NCBI GenBank assembly: GCA_035253825.1
Contig: DATFBM010000032.1
Coordinates: 1 to 39,654, forward strand
Reading direction: 5' to 3'
DNA length: 39,654 bases
Source: JACCTH01 sp035253825
Lineage (GTDB): Bacteria; Actinomycetota; Acidimicrobiia; Spongiisociales; ZC4RG35
This document shows, one piece after another, positions 8,578-16,029 of the stretch. Each line of letters opens with the position of its first letter. The stretch's first letter is position 1. Under the pieces are notes generated by a model. It did not search any database. It worked only from the letters and a program-made list of their open reading frames with translations, and had not been told where the DNA came from. Made by a program: the position numbers and the translations under genes.

Positions 8578-9330
8578 TCACGTGCGGCCACGGATGGCGA
8601 CTGCCACCGGCACCTCGGTCACGCAATCTTCATCTAGCTCGGTGTGTGGAGTGAGCACGGGGAGACACTCGTGGTGGAGTGCACCCATGATCCCGGCCAC
8701 CATCCCACGGTCGAGCGAGCAGACCACCTCCGGATGATCGGTGGCCGCCTCACCGAAAGGACAGTGACTGGTGAGCAGCCGTCTCTGTTCGCTGTCGACG
8801 CTGACTTCGAAGCCGACGCCCCCCATCAACTTCGCCAAAGCCGCGACCGCTTCCTCGTAACCCGGCTCCGCTGGTGTGCCGACAGATTCGGCGAGTTCTT
8901 GCCCGTACTCCCGTCCGACCTGCTCGGCGATGAGGGAGACGTTGGCCGGGTCGACCCGGTTGATCACTCGGACCAGGAGATCGACGAGGAGGTCGTAGCG
9001 GCGACCGGGGTGAATAGCCACCGACTTCTGGGTGGCTTCGTAGCCCTTGGCCGGCCGCCCGGCGCCCGAACGCCCTCCCGAGCGATGGCGCGCGGTTTGG
9101 ACGAAGCCCTCCTCAGTCAGTTTGTCGAGATGATGACGGGCGACGTTGGGGTGAATCGAAAACAATTCGGCGACTCGGGCACTGGTCATCGGTTCGGCCG
9201 ATTGGCGGAGGGCGAGATAAATCCCGCGGCGGGTGGGATCGCCCAGGGCTGCCACCAACCCGCCGATGCTGCGGTCAAGTCCGGCCAGGGAATGTCTCGA
9301 GGTTGGATCGTCCAAGCGGCTAGAGGCCAC
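8578..9330 (-). CDS. SufR-like iron-sulfur transcriptional regulator
   Basis: The 250-residue protein has an N-terminal winged helix-turn-helix of ArsR/DeoR type (about 20-75: ALGDPTRRGIY ... HPNVARHHLDKLTEEGFV), a GRPAKGYE wing, and a C-terminal domain with four cysteines at about residues 190, 204, 222 and 236 (CX13CX17CX13C). This layout resembles SufR, a repressor that senses a [4Fe-4S] cluster. Its place two bases upstream of aconitase, itself an Fe-S enzyme, and divergent from the Fe-S carrier Mrp supports control of Fe-S genes in response to iron or cluster status. The GTG at 9330 is chosen because TATAGT lies six bases upstream (leaderless) and homology begins there. No suf genes are in the window. 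Confidence 0.78.
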   Translation of the reverse strand: MASSRLDDPTSRHSLAGLDRSIGGLVAALGDPTRRGIYLALRQSAEPMTSARVAELFSIHPNVARHHLDKLTEEGFVQTARHRSGGRSGAGRPAKGYEATQKSVAIHPGRRYDLLVDLLVRVINRVDPANVSLIAEQVGREYGQELAESVGTPAEPGYEEAVAALAKLMGGVGFEVSVDSEQRRLLTSHCPFGEAATDHPEVVCSLDRGMVAGIMGALHHECLPVLTPHTELDEDCVTEVPVAVAIRGRT

Positions 9331-9364
9331 CCCGAAACTATACTTAGGGGGTTCTTCCAACCCC
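9331..9364. promoter_or_regulatory. Divergent control region of the SufR-like gene and mrp
   Basis: On the minus strand TATAGT (9337-9342) stands six bases before the GTG of the regulator. Next to it is an inverted repeat, GGGGTT-N5-AACCCC (9348-9364), between the divergent starts. It is well placed to be the regulator's own operator and could also control mrp, whose start at 9398 has a separate GGAGAGG ribosome site. The operator role is inferred from position and symmetry. Confidence 0.45.
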
Positions 9365-9397
9365 TGTGGCCCGAAGGCCCAACGCGGAGAGGAAATA

Positions 9398-10477
9398 GTG
9401 AGGACAAGCGAGGAACTCCAACGCGCCCTGGAAGAGGTGATCGAGCCCGCCCTGGGACGGCGCCTGGGCGACCTCGGGCTGCTCTCAAAGGTTGAAAAGG
9501 GTCTTCTCGGAGTCGCCCGGGCGGAGGTCAGCATCCCCTTCCCCAATTATCCGTTCGCCAACGACTTATCCCAGAGCCTTCAAGAGGCCGCAGGCGGGCG
9601 GCTGTCAGTCGAGATGGTGACGATGGGGGAATCAGAGGCGACTGCCTTCATTACTCGACTGGTTGATGCCTCGGGTCCGCGCGTCGGGCAAAGCGGTTCG
9701 ACAACCAGAGTTCTGGCGGTGTCGTCCGGGAAGGGCGGGGTTGGCAAGTCGTCAGTAGCGACGAACCTGGCAGTGGCCTTCTCCCGACAGGGCAAGAGAG
9801 TCGGGGTCATCGACGCCGACATCTGGGGCTTTTCGATTCCCAAGATGCTGGGGGTTCGCCACGCCCCACTTGTGATCGGTGGGACCATCATCCCGCCGCT
9901 GGCTTTCGGGATCAAAGCGATGTCGATGGACTACTTCGTCCCTGAGGACCGGGCGGTGGTGTGGAGAGGACCGATGCTGCATAAGGCCATCGAGCAGTTC
10001 CTGACCGATGTGTTCTGGGACAACCCCGATTACCTCATCGTCGACATGCCGCCCGGAACCGGCGACATCGCCATCTCCATGAGCCAGTTCTTGCCCCGGG
10101 CACAGGTGCTACTGGTGACGACCCCTCAGCCGACGGCCCAACGAGTGGCGCGGCGGGCGGCATTGATGGCCGACACGGTCAATCAGGAGGTGCTCGGCAT
10201 TGTCGAGAACATGAGTTGGTTCACAGCCGACGACGGCAAGCGATATGAGCTATTCGGGTCCGGCGGGGGAGCGGCGCTCGCGGAGGAGTTGAAGGTTCCA
10301 CTGTTGGCCCAGATCCCCTTGCTAACAGCGATGCGGGAAGGAGCAGATCGAGGAATACCGGTTTCCCTCGCCGCGCCGGGTAGCGAGGCGGCGGAGGCTT
10401 TCGATCATCTGGCGACCGGAGTCGAGGCTCGCAGGCCCCGGGTGCGGACCCACCCCCAGCTCGTCATCAACTCTTGA
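9398..10477 (+). CDS. mrp: Mrp/ApbC-family Fe-S cluster carrier ATPase
   Basis: The 359-residue protein has an N-terminal MIP18/DUF59 domain (about 1-80) and a P-loop ATPase domain. Its deviant Walker A is GKGGVGKSS (111-119), followed by VIDADIWG and DYLIVDMPPGTGD. It should carry or transfer Fe-S clusters to apoproteins. The CxxC pair found after ENMS in many Mrp proteins is absent: the sequence reads ENMSWFTADDGKRYELFGSGG, a form I associate with actinobacterial members. The GTG at 9398 has a strong GGAGAGG site seven bases upstream. It is divergent from the Fe-S-type regulator and aconitase, and ends five bases from a convergent DUF4190 gene. Confidence 0.92.
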   Translation: MRTSEELQRALEEVIEPALGRRLGDLGLLSKVEKGLLGVARAEVSIPFPNYPFANDLSQSLQEAAGGRLSVEMVTMGESEATAFITRLVDASGPRVGQSGSTTRVLAVSSGKGGVGKSSVATNLAVAFSRQGKRVGVIDADIWGFSIPKMLGVRHAPLVIGGTIIPPLAFGIKAMSMDYFVPEDRAVVWRGPMLHKAIEQFLTDVFWDNPDYLIVDMPPGTGDIAISMSQFLPRAQVLLVTTPQPTAQRVARRAALMADTVNQEVLGIVENMSWFTADDGKRYELFGSGGGAALAEELKVPLLAQIPLLTAMREGADRGIPVSLAAPGSEAAEAFDHLATGVEARRPRVRTHPQLVINS

Positions 10478-10482
10478 CCAGA

Positions 10483-10788
10483 TCAGGTGCGGATACTCTC
10501 GCCGATCGCGCCGGCGATCCCGAGCGCGACCAGGACCAGCCAGAAGATAAGGAACAGCAGGCCGAGGCCTAAGAGGCAGGTGCCGACGATCCCGCAGATT
10601 CGGCCCGCCTGGGCCATGCCCAGGTTCTCGCCCGGACGGCGTCCGGCGGAGATGGCGGCCAACTCGTCGTTACCCAGCTTCCAGGCGATTGGCCCCAGGA
10701 TGCCGCACACCACCAGGGAGAGGATGCCAAGCACAAGAACGGTTACCGCCTGGCTCGGCTCCTGCGTTGGAGTGTCGCCGGCCGTCAT
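10483..10788 (-). CDS. DUF4190 small membrane protein
   Basis: The 101-residue protein has a Pro/Gln-rich start, two hydrophobic hairpins (about 16-36 and 65-95), and the LGILSLV...GPIAW and AGRICGIVG motifs typical of DUF4190. It is the last gene of a three-gene set and begins in an ATGA overlap with the DUF2752 gene. It is a paralogue of the protein at 11104-11409. The function is unknown; these proteins commonly accompany DUF2752 proteins in actinobacteria. Confidence 0.8.
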   Translation of the reverse strand: MTAGDTPTQEPSQAVTVLVLGILSLVVCGILGPIAWKLGNDELAAISAGRRPGENLGMAQAGRICGIVGTCLLGLGLLFLIFWLVLVALGIAGAIGESIRT

Positions 10789-11111
10789 CGATCGAAGAGG
10801 CCGGTTACGGGAGGAAGGGCATCAGCGCCGAGCCTCACCACCCACACCGCCAGAAAGAGCAGAGCCGAACCGAGTAGGCCGGCATCCAGGATCCGGCGAC
10901 CGATCGGCCGCCAGCCGAGGATTCTTACCCCCAACCACCAGATAAGCGCTGCGCTCACTGCAACGACCATGAAAGGCGCCAGGGGATGCAACGTCCAGGC
11001 GGATAACCAATCGCCTCTGAATAGATGAGCAATGGCCCGGGTCATCCCACAACCGGGACAGGCGGACCCGGTTAAGAGTGCGAACGGACAGAGGGTTGGG
11101 ATCTCAGCCAA
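10785..11111 (-). CDS. DUF2752 membrane protein
   Basis: The 108-residue protein carries the DUF2752 signature: LCPFALLTGSACPGCGMTRA with an invariant cysteine cluster, followed by ALIHLFRGDW-like sequence (AIAHLFRGDWLSA). Two to three membrane segments follow. No function is established. It sits between two DUF4190 genes and overlaps both (8 bases upstream, 4 bases downstream), so the three are cotranscribed. Confidence 0.85.
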   Translation of the reverse strand: MAEIPTLCPFALLTGSACPGCGMTRAIAHLFRGDWLSAWTLHPLAPFMVVAVSAALIWWLGVRILGWRPIGRRILDAGLLGSALLFLAVWVVRLGADALPPVTGLFDR

Positions 11112-11409
11112 CGAAGGTTTCGCTCAGCATCGGAATCGCCACCATCCCGGTCGCCAGGAGGATCAATCCGAGGCCGAGAATGACAAGGCCAATGATTCCG
11201 CAGATTCGTCCGGCATTGGCCGTGCCGCGATTTTCCGGAGGTCGGCGGCCCTCGTCGATCGCCCGGATCTCGTTGTTCCCCATCACCAAGGCGACAATCC
11301 CCAAAGGGGAGCAGCAGACCAGGCTGAGAATGCCGAGAACGAGGATGGTGGTGGCCTGACTCGCCTCGGGATAGGGACTGGCCGGGGCCGGCGGCAACGG
11401 AACGGTCAT
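11104..11409 (-). CDS. DUF4190 small membrane protein
   Basis: The 101-residue protein has a proline-rich N-terminus and two hydrophobic regions, with the LGILSLVCCSPLGIVALVMG and NAGRICGIIGL motifs of DUF4190. It is the first gene of the DUF4190-DUF2752-DUF4190 set. The ATG at 11409 is preceded by GGGAGAG at good spacing, so unlike many neighbours this transcript has a normal ribosome site. Confidence 0.8.
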   Translation of the reverse strand: MTVPLPPAPASPYPEASQATTILVLGILSLVCCSPLGIVALVMGNNEIRAIDEGRRPPENRGTANAGRICGIIGLVILGLGLILLATGMVAIPMLSETFVG

Positions 11410-11451
11410 ACTGAAGCTCTCCCTTGGTTGCGGCAGCCGGCAGGTTAGAGC

Positions 11452-12684
11452 TCAGACGCTCCGAAGGCCCGTTTCGAGTCCACTTACCAACTCGTCGACT
11501 TGAGACGGCGTCATGATCAGCGGTGGGGAAATCTGCAACCCATTGCCGACTACTGATCGCACGATCACTCCCTCTCTCCTCGTAGCGAGGGCCACTCGTC
11601 CCGAGAGGGTGGTATCGGAGGGGTCAAGCTGGAGGGCGGCCATTGCTCCGGTTCCGGCTCGAAGGCCAACCGCTGGACCCTGGCCGACCAGTGAGCTCAG
11701 GCCCGTCTGCAATTCGTTCTCCAACTCCAAGGCCCGCGCAAAGATGGGCTCTTCCTCGTAGATCCGAAGTACCTCCAAGCCGGCCGCGCAAACGGTGGCG
11801 TGACCGGAGTAGGTGTAGCCGTGACGCCACATGACTCCGGGTTGGGTGAAGAACGGCTCCGAGACCCGGGGGCTAGCGATCAACCCGCCGAGCGGGAGAT
11901 ACCCGGCGGTCACCCCCTTGGCGAAAAGAATCAGATCGGGGTCGAGATCGAACCGATTGGCAGCGAACCAATCACCGATCCTTCCAAATCCGGTGATGAC
12001 CTCGTCGGAGATGAACAATCCTCCGGCGGCTCGCACGAGCTCGCGGGCTTTGTGGAGATAGTCCACCGGAACCGGCCTTACTCCGCCCGCCCCAATCACC
12101 GGCTCGCAAAAGATGCCGGCAATCCGCTCGGGCCCGGCGTGGTCGATGGCTTTCTCGATCGCCTCGGTGTCGTCGAAAGGGACGAGAACGATGTCTGAGA
12201 CCAGATCCCCGTAGCCGCTGCGGTTGGGTTCAATTCCCGCCAGCGAGGTTCCGTAGGCGTGCATCCCGTGGTAGGCCCACTCCCTGGCGATAAACACCGT
12301 TCTCTCGGGAGCCCCGGTGAGCTGGTGATAGCGCCGCACCAGCTTGGCCGCGGAATCGACCGCATCCGAGCCACCACTGGTGAAGAAGACCTTTGATGCG
12401 GGATCGGGGCAATGGGAGGCGATCCGGTCGGCCAAAGCCAGGGTGGGCTCCGTTACGTAGTCGGTGAAGTTGTGATAGGCGAAGATCTCGCCCATCTGCC
12501 TGGCCACCGCCTCCCCAATTTCACGCCGCCCGTATCCCAGATTTGCAAACCAAAGGCCGGCGGTTCCGTCGAGATAGCGATTGCCGCCTCGGTCCCAGAC
12601 ATGGCACCCCTCGCCTCGAGTTACGACGAAGGGGGCGTCTTGAACGGTGTTCATTTCGGCGAAGGCGTGCCAGAGCGAAGACAT
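11452..12684 (-). CDS. Class III aminotransferase (omega-amino acid:pyruvate type)
   Basis: The 410-residue PLP enzyme has the fold-type I class III pattern: FTSGGSDAVDSAAKL for the phosphate cup, EPVIGAGGV, ISDEVITGFGR with the PLP-ring Asp, and the Schiff-base lysine in LFAKGVTAGYLPLGG. It should move an amino group from an omega-amino acid, amine or similar donor to pyruvate or a keto acid; the exact substrate cannot be read from sequence. The ATG at 12684 is six bases behind TAGCCT on the minus strand, and this promoter overlaps the 3' end of pntB. It is therefore probably separately transcribed although it follows pntB on the same strand. Confidence 0.88.
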   Translation of the reverse strand: MSSLWHAFAEMNTVQDAPFVVTRGEGCHVWDRGGNRYLDGTAGLWFANLGYGRREIGEAVARQMGEIFAYHNFTDYVTEPTLALADRIASHCPDPASKVFFTSGGSDAVDSAAKLVRRYHQLTGAPERTVFIAREWAYHGMHAYGTSLAGIEPNRSGYGDLVSDIVLVPFDDTEAIEKAIDHAGPERIAGIFCEPVIGAGGVRPVPVDYLHKARELVRAAGGLFISDEVITGFGRIGDWFAANRFDLDPDLILFAKGVTAGYLPLGGLIASPRVSEPFFTQPGVMWRHGYTYSGHATVCAAGLEVLRIYEEEPIFARALELENELQTGLSSLVGQGPAVGLRAGTGAMAALQLDPSDTTLSGRVALATRREGVIVRSVVGNGLQISPPLIMTPSQVDELVSGLETGLRSV

Positions 12685-12690
12685 ATCGTG

Positions 12691-12696
12691 AGGCTA
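12691..12696 (-). promoter_or_regulatory. -10 box of a leaderless promoter (aminotransferase)
   Basis: TAGCCT on the minus strand is followed by six bases (CACGAT) and the ATG at 12684. The spacing and hexamer match the sortase promoter. No Shine-Dalgarno sequence is possible in the six bases. Confidence 0.5.
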
Positions 12697-12702
12697 GGAC
12701 CG

Positions 12703-14091
12703 TCAGGACGCCTTGACTTCTGCGATCAGCTTCTGCAGGGAAGCCTTGGCATCGCCAAACAGCATTGAGGTGTTCTCGGCGTAGAAGAGTTCGTTCTCGA
12801 TTCCGGCGAAGCCTGGTGACATCCCTCGCTTGAGCACGATCACCCTCCGGGCGCGATCGGCGTTGAGAATCGGCATGCCGTAAATGGGGCTGGCTGGATC
12901 GTTGCGCGCCGCCGGGTTGACCACGTCGTTGGCCCCGATCACGAGGGCGAGATCAGTCTCTTCGAAACGAGAGTTTATCTCGTCCATCTCGTACAGCCGG
13001 TCATAAGGAACGTTCGCCTCGGCCAGCAAAACGTTCATGTGTCCTGGCATCCGCCCGGCCACCGGGTGAATGGCATAACGGACCTCCCCGCCGTTCTTTT
13101 CGATCAGGTCGGCCAACTCGCGTATCTGGTGTTGCGCCTGCGCCACCGCCAATCCGTAGCCGGGAATGACGATGACCGAGTGGGCGTAGGCGAGCTGGAG
13201 CGCCGCGTCTTCGGCGGTGATCGAGGCCACCGAGAGTCCTTCGGCCGATCGAGCGGCAGTTGTGGGGGCGGAGCCGAAGGCGCCAAACAGCACGTTGCCG
13301 AACGATCGATTCATCGCCTTCGACATCACGATCGAAAGAATGAAGCCGCTCGCACCATCGAGAGCCCCGGCGATGATGAGGACGTCGTTCCCGATGGCGA
13401 ATCCGGTGGCGGAGGCGGCTAGTCCGGCATACGAGTTCATCAGCGAGATCACTACCGGCATGTCGGCACCCCCAATCGGCAGGACCAGAAACAGTCCGAT
13501 CACCGTTGCCAGGACCAACATCGCATAGAAGGCGATGCTCGCCTCGGGGTTCAAGACCACCATGACGAATAAGGCGACTGCGCCCGCGGCCAGAACCAGG
13601 TTGACCGCGTTCTGGCCCCGATAGGTGACAGGTCGCCCGGGGAGAAACTCGGCCAGCTTTCCAAACGCAACGAAGGAACCGGTGACGGTGAGGGCGCCAA
13701 AAAGCACCTCGAATGCGAGCGCCGACATCTTGGCGACGCCGATCTCGTGACCTGCAGTGAGGTCGGTGTAGTACTCGCTGACCCCGACCAGCGTCGCCGC
13801 CAGGGCACCGAACATATGGGAAAAGGCGATCCGTTGGGGCATCGCCGTCATCGGCACCCAGACACCGAGGGGGTATCCGATCAGGGATCCGAGCACCAGG
13901 CCGACCAGGATCCAGCCGTAGCTGATGATCTCGGCCTTGACGAGAGTGCCGATGATTGCGATCAGCATCCCGATCGCCGCCAGCATCATTCCCCGGCGCG
14001 CCTTGTCGGGCTTGGTCAGGCCCCGCAATCCCAAGATGAAGAGGATCGAGGCAGCGAGATACGCCAGCTGGCTGACGACTTCGCGGTTCAC
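12703..14091 (-). CDS. pntB: NAD(P) transhydrogenase, beta subunit
   Basis: The 462-residue protein is a typical PntB, with about eight to nine transmembrane helices in the first half (1-260) and the NADP(H)-binding domain III at the C-terminus (about 285-462: VIVIPGYGLAVAQAQH, GRMPGHMNVLLAEANVPYD, GANDVVNPAARNDP, VIVLKRGMSPGFAG). The complex couples hydride transfer between NADH and NADP+ to proton flow across the membrane. It starts with GTG at 14091, seven bases after the stop of the alpha-2 gene, so the two are one operon. The separate alpha-1 (NAD-binding) subunit is not next to them. Confidence 0.95.
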   Translation of the reverse strand: MNREVVSQLAYLAASILFILGLRGLTKPDKARRGMMLAAIGMLIAIIGTLVKAEIISYGWILVGLVLGSLIGYPLGVWVPMTAMPQRIAFSHMFGALAATLVGVSEYYTDLTAGHEIGVAKMSALAFEVLFGALTVTGSFVAFGKLAEFLPGRPVTYRGQNAVNLVLAAGAVALFVMVVLNPEASIAFYAMLVLATVIGLFLVLPIGGADMPVVISLMNSYAGLAASATGFAIGNDVLIIAGALDGASGFILSIVMSKAMNRSFGNVLFGAFGSAPTTAARSAEGLSVASITAEDAALQLAYAHSVIVIPGYGLAVAQAQHQIRELADLIEKNGGEVRYAIHPVAGRMPGHMNVLLAEANVPYDRLYEMDEINSRFEETDLALVIGANDVVNPAARNDPASPIYGMPILNADRARRVIVLKRGMSPGFAGIENELFYAENTSMLFGDAKASLQKLIAEVKAS

Positions 14092-14098
14092 GCTGGGA

Positions 14099-14392
14099 TC
14101 AGTTGGGCTTGTTGGCCGGAGTCGCTCGCCTGAACATCGACAACATCCGGTCGGTAATGAGGAAGCCGCCTACCACGTTGGCCATCGCGGCCGCGACCGC
14201 AATCACGCCGAGAACGGTCGAAAGAGTATTTCGGTCGGAGCCGGCCGCTACCAGTGAACCGACCAGCGAGATCCCCGAGATGGCATTGGTTGCTGCCATC
14301 AACGGGGTGTGAAGAAGGGCCGGAACCCTGGTGATGATCTGGTAGCCCACGAAGGCAGCCAGGACGAACACGTAGAGATCGGAGAAAGACAC
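14099..14392 (-). CDS. pntAB: NAD(P) transhydrogenase, alpha-2 (membrane) subunit
   Basis: The 97-residue protein has three to four membrane helices and the typical YVFVLAAFVGYQIITRVPALLHTPLMAATNAISGI sequence of the membrane part of the alpha subunit (its conserved TPLMAATNAISG core is intact). In organisms with split alpha subunits, an NAD-binding alpha-1 gene normally lies directly upstream; here a divergent rhodanese-ThiF gene is found instead. It starts with GTG at 14392, six bases after TAGTCT, so it is probably leaderless. Confidence 0.92.
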   Translation of the reverse strand: MSFSDLYVFVLAAFVGYQIITRVPALLHTPLMAATNAISGISLVGSLVAAGSDRNTLSTVLGVIAVAAAMANVVGGFLITDRMLSMFRRATPANKPN

Positions 14393-14398
14393 CCATAA

Positions 14399-14404
14399 AG
14401 ACTA
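14399..14404 (-). promoter_or_regulatory. -10 box of a leaderless promoter (pntAB-pntB)
   Basis: TAGTCT on the minus strand is followed by six bases and the GTG at 14392, with no ribosome site. It places the start of the transhydrogenase transcript at pntAB, which confirms that no alpha-1 gene precedes it in the operon. Confidence 0.5.
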
Positions 14405-14463
14405 GGTGGCGGCATTCTGCGGGCTGGTAGATACGCCGGACCGCCCTGTGAACCCTGTTCGCT

Positions 14464-14469
14464 TAATGT
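14464..14469 (+). promoter_or_regulatory. -10 box of a leaderless promoter (rhodanese-ThiF gene)
   Basis: TAATGT is followed by seven bases and the GTG at 14477. There is no Shine-Dalgarno sequence. It lies back to back with the pntAB promoter, about 60 bases apart. Confidence 0.45.
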
Positions 14470-14476
14470 TTCTCTC

Positions 14477-15640
14477 GTGCCGAAAACCTATGCCGAACTG
14501 GTCAAGGAGGCGTTGGCGATCACGGGGGAGATCACCCCGGCAGAGTTGGACGAGATGCGAAAGGCCGGCCCGGTGGTGTTGATTGATTGCCGCGAGACCG
14601 CCGAGTTTGCGGGGGGCACTATCGCCGGAGCATCGCTCGTGCCCCGGGCATCGATCGAGGCGGCGGTGGCGAGGGCGGGACTGGCTACTGATGTTCCGAT
14701 CGTCGTCTACTGCTCGTCCGGCGTACGCTCACTCCTCGCCGCCCGGACCTTGCGCGAGATGGGCTATCAATCGGCCACCTCGCTGGCGGGTGGGCTCGAG
14801 CGCTGGTTTCGTGAGGGTTATCCGATCGAGCGGTCAGGCGACGGCCTCAGCAACGAGCAACGCCAGCGATACGCCCGCCATCTCACCCTGCCCGAGGTAG
14901 GGGAAAAGGGTCAGCAAAAGCTGCTCGAGGCGAAAGTGGCGGTGATCGGCGCGGGAGGGCTCGGCTCTCCGGCTGCTCTTTACCTAGCCGCAGCTGGGGT
15001 GGGCACCATCGGCGTGATCGACTTCGACGTCGTCGATGCCTCCAACCTCCAACGCCAGATCCTCCACACCACCGATCGCATCGGACGTCCCAAGGTCGAC
15101 TCGGCCAAACAGACCTTGGGGGCAATTAACCCCGATGTGGAGGTCGTCACCCATGGCGAGCAGCTGAACGCAGCCAACGCTCTCGACGTCTTGACGGGAT
15201 ACGACGTGATCGTCGACGGATCGGACAGCTTCCCCACTCGTTATCTCGTCAACGACGTTTCCTTGCATCTCCGGGTACCGGTGGCTCACGGATCGATCTT
15301 TCGCTTCGAGGGGCAAGCATCGTTCTTCATCCCTTACGAGGGACCTTGCTACCGCTGCATCTTCGCCCAAGCTCCGCCTCCCGAGCTGACCCCCAGTTGC
15401 GCCGATGCCGGGGTTCTCGGAGTGTTGCCCGCCATCATTGGTTCGATCCAGGCCACCGAGACCATCAAACACCTCCTCGGTATCGGCGAGACCCTGGTTG
15501 GTCGGCTCCTCGCCTACGACGCCCTCGACCAGTCGTTCATGTCGGTCAAGGTCAACCGTCGCCCAGATTGTCCGGCATGCTCAGATCCTGCGCGTCCCCC
15601 CAAGATCGTCGACTATGACCCGCTCTGTCGGGTCGGCTAG
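14477..15640 (+). CDS. Rhodanese-ThiF/MoeB fusion (sulfur-carrier adenylyltransferase)
   Basis: The 387-residue protein has an N-terminal rhodanese domain (about 17-118, active Cys79 in VVYCSSGVRS) followed by a ThiF/MoeB adenylyltransferase domain (about 125-370), which carries the nucleotide loop GAGGLGSPA, an RQILHTTDRIG motif, and the zinc CxxC pairs CYRC and CPAC. It should adenylate and thiolate the C-terminus of a small sulfur-carrier protein for molybdopterin, thiamine, thiouridine or cysteine synthesis. The usual MoeZ/MOCS3 order is ThiF then rhodanese; here it is reversed. The GTG at 14477 is probably leaderless. It shares a CTAG stop overlap with the convergent JAMM peptidase, a likely pathway partner. 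Confidence 0.88.
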   Translation: MPKTYAELVKEALAITGEITPAELDEMRKAGPVVLIDCRETAEFAGGTIAGASLVPRASIEAAVARAGLATDVPIVVYCSSGVRSLLAARTLREMGYQSATSLAGGLERWFREGYPIERSGDGLSNEQRQRYARHLTLPEVGEKGQQKLLEAKVAVIGAGGLGSPAALYLAAAGVGTIGVIDFDVVDASNLQRQILHTTDRIGRPKVDSAKQTLGAINPDVEVVTHGEQLNAANALDVLTGYDVIVDGSDSFPTRYLVNDVSLHLRVPVAHGSIFRFEGQASFFIPYEGPCYRCIFAQAPPPELTPSCADAGVLGVLPAIIGSIQATETIKHLLGIGETLVGRLLAYDALDQSFMSVKVNRRPDCPACSDPARPPKIVDYDPLCRVG

Positions 15641-16029
15641 GAGACGATCTCTACCTCCTCGGCCCGTCGTGAGTCGACCTTGAAGGCCCGGACCGTGTCA
15701 GCGGTGACCACGAGGTAAAACCAGTCCGGTTCGTTTGCGAGGGCCAGGTCAGTCAGAGAAAGGGTCGTCGGGCCCGAGGGATGGGAGTGAAACGCACCGA
15801 TTATTTCCCAACCCCGGGATTCGGCGGCCTTCCACGCTCGATAGTGCTCCACCGGGTCGAGGGTGTACCCCGTAGGTGAATGCTGCGCGTTGGTGAGCGG
15901 GTAGACGAACCGCACCTCGTTACCGACTCCGGCCAGCAGGCCGCAGCATTCCTCTGGCAGCGAGAAGCGGAGATGCGAATCGATGGCTTCGCGGGCGGCC
16001 GGCGGAAGGCGGAGCGCTTCAGGCGAGAT
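15637..16029 (-). CDS. JAMM/MPN metallopeptidase (Mec-like), start codon non-canonical
   Basis: The JAMM motif is complete: HSHP...SLTD gives the zinc ligands, and the catalytic Glu lies in LPEECCGLLAG. The first ordinary start codon is the GTG at 15915, but that would remove the catalytic Glu and the first helix. The frame stays open and homologous upstream to an ATC codon at 16027-16029, which has a GGTGAG ribosome-like site six bases before it; an in-frame TGA lies just beyond. The 130-residue product from ATC has normal family length. A CTG at 15960 is an alternative. Related Mec peptidases release cysteine or free carboxyl ends from sulfur-carrier proteins, which fits the convergent ThiF gene. 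It overlaps the end of the SDR gene by 11 bases. Confidence 0.7.
   Translation of the reverse strand: MSPEALRLPPAAREAIDSHLRFSLPEECCGLLAGVGNEVRFVYPLTNAQHSPTGYTLDPVEHYRAWKAAESRGWEIIGAFHSHPSGPTTLSLTDLALANEPDWFYLVVTADTVRAFKVDSRRAEEVEIVS

Noticed and set aside
8644..9495. Plus-strand frame of 283 codons opposite the SufR-like gene
   Set aside because: The minus-strand protein has a clear helix-turn-helix and cysteine pattern; the opposite frame has none.
10483..11409. DUF4190 pair as a recent tandem duplication
   Set aside because: The two proteins share motifs but differ widely elsewhere, and such DUF4190-DUF2752 groupings are common, so nothing recent is implied.
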